A DNA stretch of 64,000 bases from Dipteris shenzhenensis (lineage: Eukaryota > Polypodiophyta > Polypodiopsida > Gleicheniales). The stretch lies in the NCBI GenBank assembly GCA_047967505.1, contig CM106539.1. One strand, written 5' to 3'. This document shows, piece after piece, positions 34,866 through 46,087 of this stretch (position 1 is the first letter of the stretch; each line of letters starts with the position of its first letter). The position numbers and the translations under genes are program-made. The notes under the pieces are model-generated. The model had not been told where the DNA came from. It saw only the letters and a list, made by a program, of their open reading frames with translations, and searched no databases.

Positions 34866-36422
34866 TCATGTAACAAAGGGAACCAAGTGTAAAGCCTGTC
34901 GGAAGACTTCGAACTTGGGACGAGGAAGTGCCTTTGTAAACATATCTGCTATGTTGTCCTCTGTGGGAAGATAGGACAACTCTATGTCTCCTACTGACAA
35001 CCGCTCCCGAACATAATGATAATGAACTTCAATATGCTTAGTACGCGCATGAAACACTGGGTTACGCGCAATAGCCAAAGCACTCTGGCTGTCAGCGTAG
35101 ACAATAGTGGAGGATGTCTGGCAAATACCAAGATCTGTAAGTAATTGTCGAAGCCAAACACACTCTACTGTAGCGGTGAAAGCTGCCCTGTACTCAGCCT
35201 CACAGCTAGACGTGGAAACTGTTGGTTGCTTCTGGCTGAGCCAAGAGATACATGAATTGCCAAGCAAAAAACAATTGCCAGTATGTGACACTTTGGTGTC
35301 GGAACATCCTGCCCAGTCACTATCCGTGTAAGCATGCATGGTAAGTGAACCCTGATCACCATAGAAGAGGGCTAAATCCTGAGTGCCTCTGAGATATCTG
35401 AAGACTCTCTTCACTGCCTGCCAATGCTGTGAACTGGGCATGTGCATGAATCTGCTGAGCTGAGATACTGCATACTGCAAGTCAGGTCTGGTGTGACATA
35501 AATAAATAAGGCATCCAACAGCCTGCTGATAAAGAGTGATATCACATGGTGGGCTCCCATCATGAGCTGAGAATTTGAAGCCAGGGTCCACTGGAGTAGA
35601 GATTGGCTTGCAATCCTCAAACTGAAAACGATCAAGGAGCTGTCCAATATATTTGGACTGAGACATCATGATATCCCCCTCAACATGAGCAAACTGAATG
35701 CCCAAATAATAATGGAACCGTCCCATGTCTGGCATGTCAAAAATCTGCTGCAAATCAGCCTTGAAAGCTGCAATTTGCTGAGTATCTAGGCCCGTGATGA
35801 GCATATCATCCACATATAAAATCAGCACTAAAAAATTAGATCCACTCCCACGGACATAAAGAGTGGGTTCTGTGGGACTATTCTGAAAACCAAGGGATAG
35901 TAAGTGTGCATGAATTTTGGCATACCATGGCCTGGGTGCCTGCTTCAAACCATAAAGGGCTTTTCTAAGCCGGCATACCTTATTTTCAGAATTAACAACC
36001 TCAAAGCCAGGAGGTTGTGTAACATAGACTTCTTCCTGCATATCCCCATGAAGAAAAGCAGTCTTGATGTCAAGTTGGTGCACTTGCCAATGATGATGGG
36101 CTGATGTGGCAATGACACATCTAATGGTAGTAATCCTAGATGTGGGAGCAAATGTCTCCTCAAAGTCAATGCCTTGTTGTTGGGCATACCCTTTTGCAAC
36201 AAGACGAGCTTTGTATCGATCTATGCTGTCATTTTTGGCAATAGATTGTAACTCAGCTCTCATTGCATCCATCCACTCTTTGATGTCAAAAGCATCTTTA
36301 TGGCACACACGCTCTTCATTGCAAGCTGTAGCAAGGAGTGCAAACTCAAGAAAGTGACCATGCTGTCTGTTCCCTGATCTTGTCCGGGCAGCAAAAGGCT
36401 GATCTTGTTTGCTGTCCCTCAA
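34866..36422 (-). pseudogene. Copia reverse transcriptase and RNase H, open 518-codon frame
   Basis: One uninterrupted frame covers RT and RNase H. RT motifs are SIDRYKARLVAKGYAQQQGID, AFLHGDMQEEVYVTQPPGF and the catalytic YVDD in LILYVDDMLITG near 35810. RNase H motifs are AYTDSDWAGC near 35325, SSCEAEYRA near 35195, YADSQSALAIARNP near 35100 and the histidines of [11 protein letters not shown] near 35030. The frame ends in TEDNIADMFTKALP. An in-frame gap of roughly 25-30 residues lies before SIDRYKARL: KNDS is directly joined to IDRYKAR, so the usual TWELV...WVYK segment is missing. This makes full activity unlikely although the frame is open. It is the best preserved pol in the window. Confidence 0.9.
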
Positions 36423-37510
36423 GAACCCATCTGGGAACTTGCCTTTGCTGTCTATTCACAACTCTTTCTTCAATGACTACATCATGAGTAGTGGGATCAT
36501 TGTGTGCCGGAAGAGAAACCTGCAAATCAGCATGAGGTTGTGGTTGATTATTGCTTAGTGGAGGGCCTGCAGGAGGCTCATGTTGCTGGTCAAAATCCTC
36601 TTCTGATGATGGCAGAGGTAACCAAGATTCAAAGGCATCAAACATGTCAACATCTTGCTTTGCTTTGCAGTCCACAAGAGGAGAAGCTGAATGTTCAGCA
36701 AAGATTACATCTCTAATGACAATAATCTTCCCAGTATTTGGTTGATATAACCGATACCCTCTGCTCTCCTGGCTGTAACCAATAAATATGCATTTGATTG
36801 CCTTGTCATCAAGCTTATGTCTCAGCTAACATATGCAAGAGACCCAAAAACTTTGATGTGTGAAAGTGAAGGCTTCCTACCTTTCCATGCTTCATAAGGT
36901 GTAATAGTCTTCAATGCCCGTGTAGGTGATCTATTCAGCACATAGTTGGCACACATTACTGCATCAACCAAAATTTATTGGGCAAAGACTTGGCCTTAAG
37001 CATGCATCTCGCCATCTCCATTGTGGACCTGTTTTTCCTTTCAGAAACAGGATTCTACAGAGGACTGTAAGGAGTAGTGCATGAGTGAATAATGCCCCGT
37101 GAAGACAGAAATGCATCAAACTCCTTTGACATATACTCTCCCCCCCTATCTATGTTGAGGGTGACAAGCTTGCATCCTGATTCATTCTCAACCATATTCA
37201 ACCATCTCTGAAAGCATAAGAAAACTTCAAATTTGGCCTTTAAAGGATATACCCAGCAATATCTTGTGAAATCATCAATGAGAGTCATGAAATACTTATA
37301 CCCCCCAATGGCATTTGTCCTCATTGGGCCACAGACATCACTGTGTACTAGCTGCAATTTCCTTTTTGAGAGTTTTGGACAATTCTTTTGAAAAGGAAAT
37401 CAATGCATCTTACCCAAAAGACAACCCTCACACACATGTTTGGAAACTGTGTGACTCTGAGGTACATCATTTGCCATCTGCTGTGAATGTAGCTTTGCAA
37501 GAGCTCTATA
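36423..37510 (-). pseudogene. Copia integrase and linker (same element)
   Basis: The pre-integrase tail ALAKLHSQQMANDVPQ (about 37500-37450) leads to the zinc-binding CEGCLLGKMH. The core follows with LVHSDVCGPMRTNAIGGYKYF at 37357, RYCWVYPLKAKFEVF and LNIDRGGEYMSKEFDAF. The integrase C-terminal part is frameshifted (MEMARCMLKAKSLP near 37020). The linker (36675-36346) is rich in Pro, Gln and Asp. The element starts abruptly near 37510, so gag, protease and the 5' LTR are missing. Confidence 0.85.
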
Positions 37511-37800
37511 ACTAAGGAAAAGAAAGGAGGAGGACTGCATGGAGGGAACTCCCTCGTTGTAGAGCTGTAAACTAAGGGCTGCTCTGATGCAGACCCTACT
37601 ATTGCTGTCCAGACTGAACCACGCATGTACGTAACTCTGTAGGGATCGCAGGCTGAGGAGCACAATTGCTACTTTTTTGCCCAGCCTAATCCTGCTGCTG
37701 ATCCGATGATGTTGGCTAAGGGGACTACCCTGGAATAGCCCTGATGTAGATTTAAAGTGAGGCCAAGAGGGCTGCCTTTTATAGCCCACCAAGGCCAATC
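37511..37800 (-). promoter_or_regulatory. LTR-like sequence with TATA box
   Basis: The minus strand has GGCTATAAAAGGCAG at about 37789-37775 in GC-rich context, like the promoters of LTRs. No LTR boundaries or partner copy were found. Confidence 0.35.
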
Positions 37801-38129
37801 AAGAAGTATGGCCATTTTATCAAAAGGTTAAGAAAACAGCTTGAAATTTGATAAACAACTCGACCTTAAAACTTTAGGTAAAACTCAAATTCTTAGGCGT
37901 AAGTTCCAATCAATAATAATTGCGAGTGTTTTTCAGCATATAAGCTATTTTGGTCAATGATCAAAACCCCAAAATACCTTATCAATGCCTTAGAATAATT
38001 CTAGGAAGTGGCTAAGTAACAGGACATAAAAGTGTGATAGGACATTTTTCTGTCCTTCTACCAAACTAATGTTAAGTGTCATGATGCCCGCACATTTGGG
38101 GGTGACCAAAGCAAGAATTGGGCAGCAAA
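37801..38129. other. Noncoding DNA, nothing recognised
   Basis: AT-rich, with no open frame of interest. Confidence 0.45.
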
Positions 38130-38757
38130 AGATGTCAAGGATAAGTTCATAGTGCACAATTTTAAAAGTGGCACACGCACTCCAAATGAGCTGGAGGAAT
38201 GGCTCACAAAGCTGGAAGATTGCTTCCGCTTCCATCCCAAACATGACAAGGAGCGCCATGCATTTAGAGGATTATGCTCACACTTGGTAGCGGTACACGA
38301 GGGACTCTTAGGAGATGCCTTGTGCAGTCACTCTCTCCACGGAGATGTAGCAGTTTCCTTTTTTGGATGTGTATCTTGCCTCATAGGCATGTAAGGCCTT
38401 CTACAAACGTTAATACAACTTTCTTTCTTTCTTCTTTCCGCAAAGGCCAACCATGTGGGCTCAGTTTACAAAGCTGATGGCCACTACATATGTATCCCCA
38501 CTAGTATTAGAGCAGTAGTTAGCAGACTTCTATGCACTATCACAAGCGGGCACAATGCATGAGTATTTGCAGCAATTTAGGAAATTTACCCTTTGTGCGT
38601 GACATATTTGAGAAGGAAAGTTGCTGCATTTTATTCAAGGTTTGCCTCCCTCCCTAGCCTCCCACGTGAGGTCTCACAAGCCCCAAACTATTGAGCAAGC
38701 TGCCAAGCTGGCGGATACATTTAACAACAAATACGAGCAAGCTAACATGGGACTGTG
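38130..38757 (+). pseudogene. Ty3/gypsy gag fragment
   Basis: The plus strand encodes FKSGTRTPNELEEWLTKLEDCF at about 38160-38225. After frame changes it encodes WAQFTKLMATTYV, then LSQAGTMHEYLQQFRKF near 38545, and FIQGLPPSLASHV near 38635. These match the retrotransposon gag domain in order. Stops and indels break it. Its orientation is opposite to the copia pol on its left. Confidence 0.75.
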
Positions 38758-39480
38758 AGAGTGCAGCGGCAAATGAACAAAAGAGAGAGCACACAAACCT
38801 CCAAAACATGAGATGAATACAATGAGGTGGAGGGGCCTATATATAGCCCCAGCCCCCCATCCAGTCAGTTCACTAGACAGGCCGACTTGGCTGTCAAAAG
38901 GGCGGACCCCGAGGTCGGCGTACCCCTCCCTACCCACAGACTGGGTAATGGGGCCTGGTCCCCCAACCAAGTCGGGTCTACTGACCACGGGGTGGCCTGG
39001 TTGGCCCCCCATGCTGGACCAGCCTATTCCCGTGGCAGATAAATAGGTCCTAATTGACCCTGAACAGCGCAAAACTCGTCCGCACCATCCTGCAACAGAA
39101 CATGGTTAGGTAGGAGGAGAAAAACTGCTGTTAAATCACACCAAGGCTCCAAACCTGAGGTGTTCAAGCCCACTCGTGGGCACAAGCACTTTGGTGGCTT
39201 GTAGGCTCACCCTGAGCATGCACAAAGGCCCAGCAATCACCACCCATGCAACTATTTCTTCTGCCCCACACAGACTCGAAATGAACCTCAAAGCTCATCC
39301 CCTCTAATGAATCAGATAATCCACCTACACCAGTAACGAATGGTGAGGGGTTAAGACTTACCAAAGCAGCTAATTATAGCATGGAACCTTCCAGGGAATT
39401 GAGATGCATTAAGTTGTAATAAAAGAATATTGTTTATGTAAGGAACCATGGTTCAAGCTGAGTCGTGAGAGCATGAGAAT
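38758..39480. other. GC-rich LTR-like block and unassigned DNA
   Basis: GGGGCCTATATATAGCCCC at 38832-38850 is a palindromic TATA-type box in GC-rich DNA, similar in style to the blocks at 27220 and 32228. The rest, 39080-39480, holds nothing I recognise. Confidence 0.35.
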
Positions 39481-40089
39481 GAATATTGACTGAGGGAGGA
39501 CACGTGTTCCAGATTGATGAGATCTCCCCAGCTTACCGGATACAAGGTCGAAGCATTCAAAGGATAGAGCTCCATGAGGTGGTCCCTCCTGATAGCCTAG
39601 CTCCTCTTCCTCCTCCGGAAACTCCTCCGGAGGACAGCATATGGGAGGTAGTAGCCAGTATCAGTGCGTGGAACATATGGGTTGCTCGTTGCAGTCTGGT
39701 GATTGGTGAGCATCCGGTCCCACCCTCGACTACCTTGGTCGCCATCTGGTAGGATATCATCTACACCATCCGCTCCACCTGGGAGGGTGGGACCCCAAGC
39801 TCTAGGGCGACTGTCACAAGGCGTGCTTGATTCTGCAAGGCTTGGCCTGCAGGAGTTTTTTACATTTTCACTCCGCGAGGGATTCGCTGGTCGTATAGTC
39901 CCCCCACCTAGCTGTTAGCCCCAGTACCAAAGATCCCCTAGGTAGTGAGCTGGGTTTCTCTAGAACAGGCCGGTTTTTCTTTCAGCCTTTTCTCGGGTTT
40001 TTTCCCATACTCAGCACCTTTGGGGCTGCTGCTTTGTATGAAGTTTTTCAAGCATTAATAGAAGGTTCCTTTCTTTGCCAAAAAAAAAA
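39480..40089 (+). mobile_element. 5'-truncated L1-type LINE with poly(A) tail
   Basis: The last codons of ORF2 are visible (ISAWNIWVARCSLVIGE at about 39660-39710). A T-rich 3' UTR follows, with GGGGCTGCTGCTTTGTATGAAG, and ends in a run of ten A at 40080-40089. The C-terminus plus poly(A) is what a 5'-truncated L1 insertion leaves. The left edge is approximate and target duplications were not resolved. Confidence 0.65.
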
Positions 40090-40840
40090 GGGACGGCTCA
40101 GTCTCCCAAGCAATGCTAGGCACCTTCCAATGAATTCCCCTCTCTCTCTCCTCCCTGTGACCCATCAACACCATGCTCACCACCCCAAATGATGACAGAG
40201 GATTTTGTTTGCAGTGCATAATTATGTTTACAGATTAGCAATCGGACCAAGGGTGAAGAAGAGAGAAGATCACAACCAAACTGTACTTCATTCTCCTTTT
40301 TCCACCAAAAACTCCTTGACTCCCTGTACAATCCTCCTTTTCCTCCCTTCAGTGTCCTCCCTTTCTAGAATTTTCCCCGTCCTTTGTTCCACTAAGTCTT
40401 TCTCTATTTCCCATTTACATTGCACCTCAGTTTTTAACCTCATAACCACTCTACCCCTATGAGGACACAATCACCTACACAAAACTTCTCTCAAACTCCT
40501 TCAATTTCTGTCACATCCTGAAACTTATGGAGTTCCCCTTCTTCATCTAGACTCCATAGCAAAGAAGGGGTTACAACTTTCCGTACCATAATGCCCTTTT
40601 ACATAAACAAGAATTTACTGTAACAGTGGCATCTGGAATGCCACAGAATTGGTCAGCCAATTAGCAGCCCTATTATCTATATAAACAAGCACTCCCTCAT
40701 TCTTCCATCTCCCAGTGTAGCAGCAGTCCCTCCAGGAATCCCTCATCCAGCTTGAGCCTTCCCCGGAGCAGCAGCAGCCCCTCCAGTGTTTGCTCCACCT
40801 CCATTAGCATGTTAGGTCATCAGTAGCCCTAGCAGCAGAG
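40090..40840. other. Noncoding DNA, pyrimidine-rich in part
   Basis: No gene is recognised. CAG/AGC-rich words begin at about 40700 and lead into the duplicated block. Confidence 0.4.
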
Positions 40841-41631
40841 CCTACAGCAGCTTCAGCATCGGTAACCTAAACAGTAGATCTCAGCAGCATCAACAGTAGA
40901 TCTCAGCCACAGCAGCTCTCAGTCTACATCAGCAGCAAACGTAGTAGCCTCTCCAGCAGCAGACCCAATAGCCTCTACAAGATCCTACCTTCTAGGGGAC
41001 AGATCAGCCATAGCAGCCTCAGCCTCGGCCATGGATAGCTTCCTACCCTCAGCATAGCCCATTAGTAAGACTCGGACAAGCCCTCTTCAATGAGGATTCA
41101 CCACTATCGCACACCAACCTCTACACGTGTACAAGGTGATCTTGTCTTGCTCGTTACATCATATGTTGATGACCTTATCCTCTCTAGAAATCATCAGAAA
41201 ATGATGGGAGATACACAGGTCATGCTTGAGATGACAGATCTTAGGGTGCTTCATTACTTACTCGGCATGGGGATTCATTACCTTCATTACCTACAGCAGC
41301 ATCAGCATTGGTAACTTAAACAGTAGATCTCAGCAGCATCAACAGTAGATCTCAGCCACAGCAGCTCTCAGTCTACATCAGCAGCAGACGTATAAACCTC
41401 TCCAGCAGCAGACCCAATAGCCTCTACAGGATCCTACCTTCTAGGGGACAGATCAGCCATACCAGCCTCAGCCTCGGCCATGGATAGCTTCCTACCCTCA
41501 GCATAGCCCTTTAGTAAGACTTGGACAAGCCCTCTTCAATGAGGATTCACTACTATCGCACACCAACCTCTACACGTGTACAAGGTGATCTTGTCTTGCT
41601 CGTTACATCATATGTTGATGACCTTATCCTC
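40841..41631. repeat. Duplicated CAG-rich block, period 449 bp
   Basis: Unit 1 (40841-41289) and truncated unit 2 (41290-41631) share a stretch from CCTACAGCAGC to GATGACCTTATCCTC. Unit 1 extends further into copia RT. Unit 2 switches at 41632 to the leader of a gypsy element. Confidence 0.9.
41080..41275 (+). pseudogene. Copia reverse transcriptase fragment
   Basis: The frame reads LVLLVTSYVDDLIL with the catalytic YVDD near 41160-41171, then a copia-type continuation MTDLRVLHYLLGMGI. Only about 60 residues remain. The YVDD part is repeated in unit 2 near 41610. Confidence 0.8.
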
Positions 41632-41639
41632 ACCCAATA

Positions 41640-42135
41640 TTCCTAATGAGTTTGCTGTCCATCTTTGGAGAGACTTTTACCCCTCAACTTCAGCATCTCC
41701 AGGGTACTCTCCACCTCCTTCAGCTCCCAGATATCCTCCTACACGGGTTTTACCTTCCCCAAGACAGTATTTACACTCTGAAGGCACTCCTCCTGGATAT
41801 CCTCCGCTCCCGACAGCAGCTCCTTATCCCTTCTTAGATCCGTGGACTTTGCAACCTACCCCTGTACTCTCACGAGCAGTAACACCCACTTCGACATCAC
41901 CGGTGTTACCCCAGACAGGACCTCCTTTACCAGATTTCCACGGGTGGTTCCATCCTCCCGCGCCTGCCCCCTCCAACATGAGCAATCTCAGGGCGCAGCC
42001 CGGATCTTCTTCCAGGAATGGTACAAACTAGAGCGCAGGTTAGTGCTCTTCTCACAGGGACCTTAGATATGTCGCAACGCTCGCGTGCAACCTCTCCGGA
42101 GATAAGCCACTCAAGTCCCAAAAAAGACCCCTGAA
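41640..42135 (+). other. Pro/Ser-rich leader or gag head of the gypsy element
   Basis: An open frame of 151 codons (41576-42031) is rich in Pro, Ser and Tyr and shows no domain. It directly precedes gypsy gag. It may be the N-terminal extension of that gag or noncoding leader. Confidence 0.35.
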
Positions 42136-44040
42136 GTCAACATATAAGGCGACGCATTACTTCAACTTCAAATTTCTCAGCTTCAGGACAGCATCTCCAA
42201 CTTGGTCCAGAAAGTCCAACAACTCCAAGATTCTCGCAGTACCACACATACAGAGGATGACGTAACGCCACCGGACGACTATCTGGACTCATTCCCACCA
42301 GAGGTAGAAAACACTGAACTCCGTGCCCTCTATCGCTTACTCCAAGCTTCCAAAACTAAAAGACTTGACATTAAACTTCTGGAAGCCTACACTAGTCAAT
42401 GAAATCGCCGAACAGTTGACCAATGACTCGCAAAACTGTGCATGTACTTTGATACTGTCGACCTCACTGAAGGCAAAAAGATTGCCTTGGCAGCCTCTCT
42501 CCTCAAAGATACAGCTTTCCTATGGTGGCAACGACCCTTAAAGGATGGCAAAAGTGTGTTAACTTGGGAACGTTTTGAACACGTGCTCCATAAGCAGTTC
42601 ATACCTGCCAATGCGGACTTCCAAGCACGTTCAAAACTCCGACAGTTGGAGCAAACGGGCTCTCTGTCTTCCTACATCTCTCAGTTCATCACATTGGTGC
42701 TGGAGATCGATGATTTAACTGATGATGATTGCCTTCATGCTTTCATCTCAGGCCTAAATCCCTCGTTACGCATTGATGTCCTCAAAGCAAACTTCACCAC
42801 CACAGCTGGCGCTATCGCTTACGCAAAGCGCATTATCGATTTCCAAAACACAAGCAGAGTTCTAATAGAACACAGAACTCTACTATGGCCAAGGGTGCTC
42901 GCCTTCAAGATAACCCCAAGTTCGAAAAAAGCTCGGGTAATCAAGGTCAGCGACAGTCTCAAGATCCCCACAAGTCTCAAAAATCGTATGCTGGAACCCA
43001 ATAGAAGCACTCCTCCAAGGATCACGCCTCTTCCTCTTCACAAAGTCATGACCGTCATCACCAACATAAAGGTGTAGCCACTAACAAGAAGAACAATTCC
43101 AGCACAAAAGAACTTTGTACCATCTGTACGGGCGACCATAGATGGTTCGATTGTCCCAAATGACCAAAGCAAAATTCCAATATGGAACCTAGCACTTCCC
43201 AAATAAAAATTCTACCCCAACACAAGACAAGAAAGGCAAAGCTGTTCGAATGGCAAATACCATCCACATGAACCTTGCCAGCAACCCCGAACCTTCCCTG
43301 GCCACTGAAGTACATTGCGTCCAAGGATCGATTCGTGGAACAACGGTCACTATCCTCATCGACAATGACTGCTCTCATAACTTCCTAGCTAGTTCTATGG
43401 TCGAAAAACTTCAGTTAACCACCAGTCCTAGTCCCATGGACTATCAGATTGAACTCACAAATGAAACTACCTTCTTGTGCAACACCAGAATCAAAAACTT
43501 GTCTTTTCGCATCCAACATTATACGGACAAGTTGAACTTCGACATCATGCCTCTTTCTCGGTATGATGTCATACTCGAACAACAGTGGCTCTACGACTAT
43601 GATCCATCAATCAGTTTTCGCAGCCATACTATCCAGTTTGTCCACCAGGGAAAACTTATTGAGCTAACTGGTTCTAGGGACTCTCCTTCAACCCCAGTTA
43701 CCTCTGCCCTACAAGTAAAGAAGTGGGTTCGTAAATGTCAAGTGAAAACTTCACTTCTGTTAGTTACGGCAATAAAGGAGACACCAACAAAGGATCCTCC
43801 TGAGTACCTCAACTAACCTTTTTTCCAGCCCTACCTGGATATTTTTCCACAAGAATTACCAAAGAAGTTACCACCTCGACAACCAGTGGATCACCCAATC
43901 GAGCTTATTCCCGGCAGTAATCCACCGTCGAAACCTCCTTATCAGGTTTCTTACACTCAAAATGAAGAAATCCAAAGACAGGTGACCGAACTACTCGACA
44001 AAGATCACATTCGGCCCAGTCGCAGCCCTTTCGGATCTCC
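42136..44040 (+). pseudogene. Ty3/gypsy gag-protease-RT start, interrupted
   Basis: Gag begins with a coiled stretch (LVQKVQQLQDSR, about 42205-42240). The capsid follows at 42442-42880 (FLWWQRPLKDGK; WERFEHVLHKQFIP; YISQFITLVLEI). A complete CCHC knuckle, CTICTGDHRWFDC, lies at about 43114-43152. The protease frame 43250-43816 carries LIDNDCSHNFL, where the expected D-S/T-G is D-N-D (catalytic Asp at 43361), and later YDVILEQQWL. The RT N-terminus follows at 43830-44040: VDHPIELIPGSNPPSKPPY and IRPSRSPFGSP, typical of chromovirus-like gypsy elements. It stops at 44040, where an LTR element takes over. The changed active site and frame breaks mean it is dead. Confidence 0.88.
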
Positions 44041-44055
44041 TCTAGGGCAGCAAGG

Positions 44056-44545
44056 TGTTGTGATCATCATACCTTCTGGAGCAGTCATTCACAAGCAGGT
44101 TGGAGCAGTGGAACAGGGACCTGTATGTTGCAGACAAAGCTTGGCAGGGGCTGCCCACCTAGGCTGATTCACAGGCAGTAAGGTGGAGAAGAACACACTA
44201 GACGGAAAGTCTACAGATGCTCGAGGTGGAGCACACGGACTCGAGTCTAGAGATAGCCAACAGATTGGAGAAGGACCTTGTGGTTAGATAAGAGGAACAC
44301 ACCATTGGTGGGACTCTCGATCTATCTCTTTTGTATTGTGTCCGTAGTTTTGGGCAGAAATATAATATTTTGGTGGTTTCTCTATCTGGCTGGTTCATTG
44401 TCTATTCATGAGTCTGCACATCTATTGAATGCACATAAGTAAAGAAGTTTGTGATTCCACATCCACACCGCACACTGTGTGAGCTCCTGGGCATTACTAT
44501 AAGTCTTCCGCTGCATGTACCCTCTGTTGGGTAAATTTTCTAACA
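44056..44545 (+). repeat. 5' LTR of the small element
   Basis: It begins TGTTGTGATCATC and ends TTTTCTAACA, directly before the primer binding site. The repeat shared with the 3' copy in fact starts 15 bp earlier, at 44041 (TCTAGGGCAGCAAGG). Confidence 0.82.
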
Positions 44546-44557
44546 TGGTATCAGAGC
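44546..44557 (+). other. Primer binding site of the small element
   Basis: TGGTATCAGAGC, complementary to initiator methionine tRNA, immediately follows the LTR. Confidence 0.93.
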
Positions 44558-44730
44558 CCAAGTAGGAGGCTCACATGTGTGGGAGCCTAAAGGCAAGGAC
44601 CTTGCTGAAGGACGACCCTGATTCAGAAGCTCTAGGGAATCGACTTCCACGGCTAGAGGATTGTGCCCTTGCGAGAAGGAGGGTGACTTAGGTTCAGTCA
44701 GGTGCGTTTAAAGTTCGCGGTGCAGGTTAT

Positions 44731-45486
44731 TTGGAGATGTACTTTTGTTGCAGACCTTGCCAAAGAAAGGACGGGGTGAAACAGACCCTCAAAGCATGGT
44801 GCCTGGAAGACTCCACGTTGTTCACTCATTATCAGGGGGACGACTGGAAGATCGTGATGGCTGGATTGCTCGAGTTCGAAGGCGGGAACGTGACTGAAGG
44901 AGGTGGTGCCAGGAGGTGCTACCAAAGATGGACCTGTGTAGGATGGTGTGCAGAAGCGGAACCGGACCTGGTGGAGCAGGAGCCACTGGATGAAAAGCCA
45001 GGAAATGATTTCGACATCGAAAAGTTCCAGAGGACTACGACCAGGGAGTTACTAGAGCATCTTCATCGACGTGTGGGCATTGGGCCTGGATGTGTCGGTG
45101 AGAGGGGGTGTTGGAAAGGTCACCTCCCCATCTGTAAGCCCCCAAATGAGGAGTGCGTGGGGGAGGGAGACCTACGACAGGATGTGCCCAAAGAGAGATT
45201 ACCTGGATGTGTGGATCTGGGACAGATCTGGAGCATTCATGGTTGGTGGGGTATCCCAAGGATGAAAGGTTGCATCAGGAGCAGCTCATGTGCACGAAGA
45301 TGGCCGAGACACAGTGTCTTGGATCAGGCCTGGCATGAGGCACTCAGTGAACTGCAACAGGACCCTATGAAAGGCGCGCTGACATCAGCAGTTCAGGAGC
45401 AGCCAGGAGCAGCCAGGAGCCACTCCCTTGGGCCTCACACTGGGGGTGAAGGAGAGTTGAAGGTGAGCTGCACACTGAGTTCCTAG
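44731..45486 (+). CDS. Open frame of 251 codons in the small LTR element, no known domain
   Basis: This frame fills most of the internal region. It is rich in Gly, Cys, Trp and charged residues and contains a short internal repeat near 45398-45421 (GAGCAGCCAG twice). I recognise no gag, capsid, zinc knuckle or enzyme motif. It could be a diverged gag, a captured host fragment, or a chance frame in GC-rich DNA. No start signal or codon evidence favours coding, so confidence is low. Confidence 0.3.
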   Translation: MEMYFCCRPCQRKDGVKQTLKAWCLEDSTLFTHYQGDDWKIVMAGLLEFEGGNVTEGGGARRCYQRWTCVGWCAEAEPDLVEQEPLDEKPGNDFDIEKFQRTTTRELLEHLHRRVGIGPGCVGERGCWKGHLPICKPPNEECVGEGDLRQDVPKERLPGCVDLGQIWSIHGWWGIPRMKGCIRSSSCARRWPRHSVLDQAWHEALSELQQDPMKGALTSAVQEQPGAARSHSLGPHTGGEGELKVSCTLSS

Positions 45487-45521
45487 AGGCTGGACCTTGG
45501 CTGTCTTCTAGGGCAGCAAGG

Positions 45522-46013
45522 TGTTGTGATCATCATACCTTCTGGAGCAGTCATTCACAAGCAGGTTGGAGCAGTGGAACAGGGACCTATGTGCTACAGA
45601 CAAAGCTTGGCAGGGGCTGCCCACCTAGGCTCTGATTCACAGGCAGTAAGGTGGAGAAGAACACACTAAACGGAAAGTCTACAGATGCTCGAGGTGGAGC
45701 ACGCGGACTCGAGTCTAGAGATAGCCAACAGATTGGAGAAGGACCTTGTGGTTAGATCAGAGGAACACACCATTGGTGGGACTCTCGATCTATCTCTTTT
45801 GTATTGTGTCCATAGTTTTGGACGGAAATATAATATTTTGGTGGTTTCTCTATTTGGTTGGTTCATTGTCTATTGATGAGTCTGCACATCTATTGAATGC
45901 ACATAAGTAAAGAAGTTTGTGATTCCACATCCACACCGCACACTATGTGAGCTCCTGGGCATTACTGTAAGTCTTCCGCTGCGTGTACCCTCTGTTAAGT
46001 ATCTTTTCTAACA
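45522..46013 (+). repeat. 3' LTR of the small element
   Basis: It starts TGTTGTGATC after the moderately purine-rich AGGGCAGCAAGG and ends TTTTCTAACA at 46013. Differences from the 5' LTR are mainly transitions plus a 2 bp insertion (CT). Confidence 0.85.
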
Positions 46014-46087
46014 CTCAAGCAAGCACTCACTACCACAACAGTTATGGCTATTGCTGACCCAAACCTTCCATTTGAGGTCATGACCGA
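46014..46087 (+). pseudogene. Gypsy RT/RNase H junction, continuation after the LTR element
   Basis: The frame reads LKQALTTTTVMAIADPNLPFEVMTE, the conserved entry to gypsy RNase H. It resumes the gypsy element broken at 44040. The homology then ends. Confidence 0.75.

Larger units (their letters stand above)
44041..46013 (+). mobile_element. Small LTR retrotransposon, non-autonomous, about 1.97 kb
   Basis: Two direct repeats of about 490 bp flank a core of under 1 kb. A primer binding site follows the left repeat exactly. The core has no protease, integrase or RT. It sits inside the gypsy RT: gypsy sequence ends at 44040 and resumes at 46014, with most of the RT missing. No 5 bp target duplication is evident. 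The LTRs differ by roughly 5% by eye, which indicates an old insertion. Size and layout fit the TRIM/LARD kind of non-autonomous elements that borrow enzymes from copia relatives. Confidence 0.82.

Noticed and set aside
35107-36745. Plus-strand frames of 60-83 codons
   Set aside because: They are shadows of the minus-strand copia pol.
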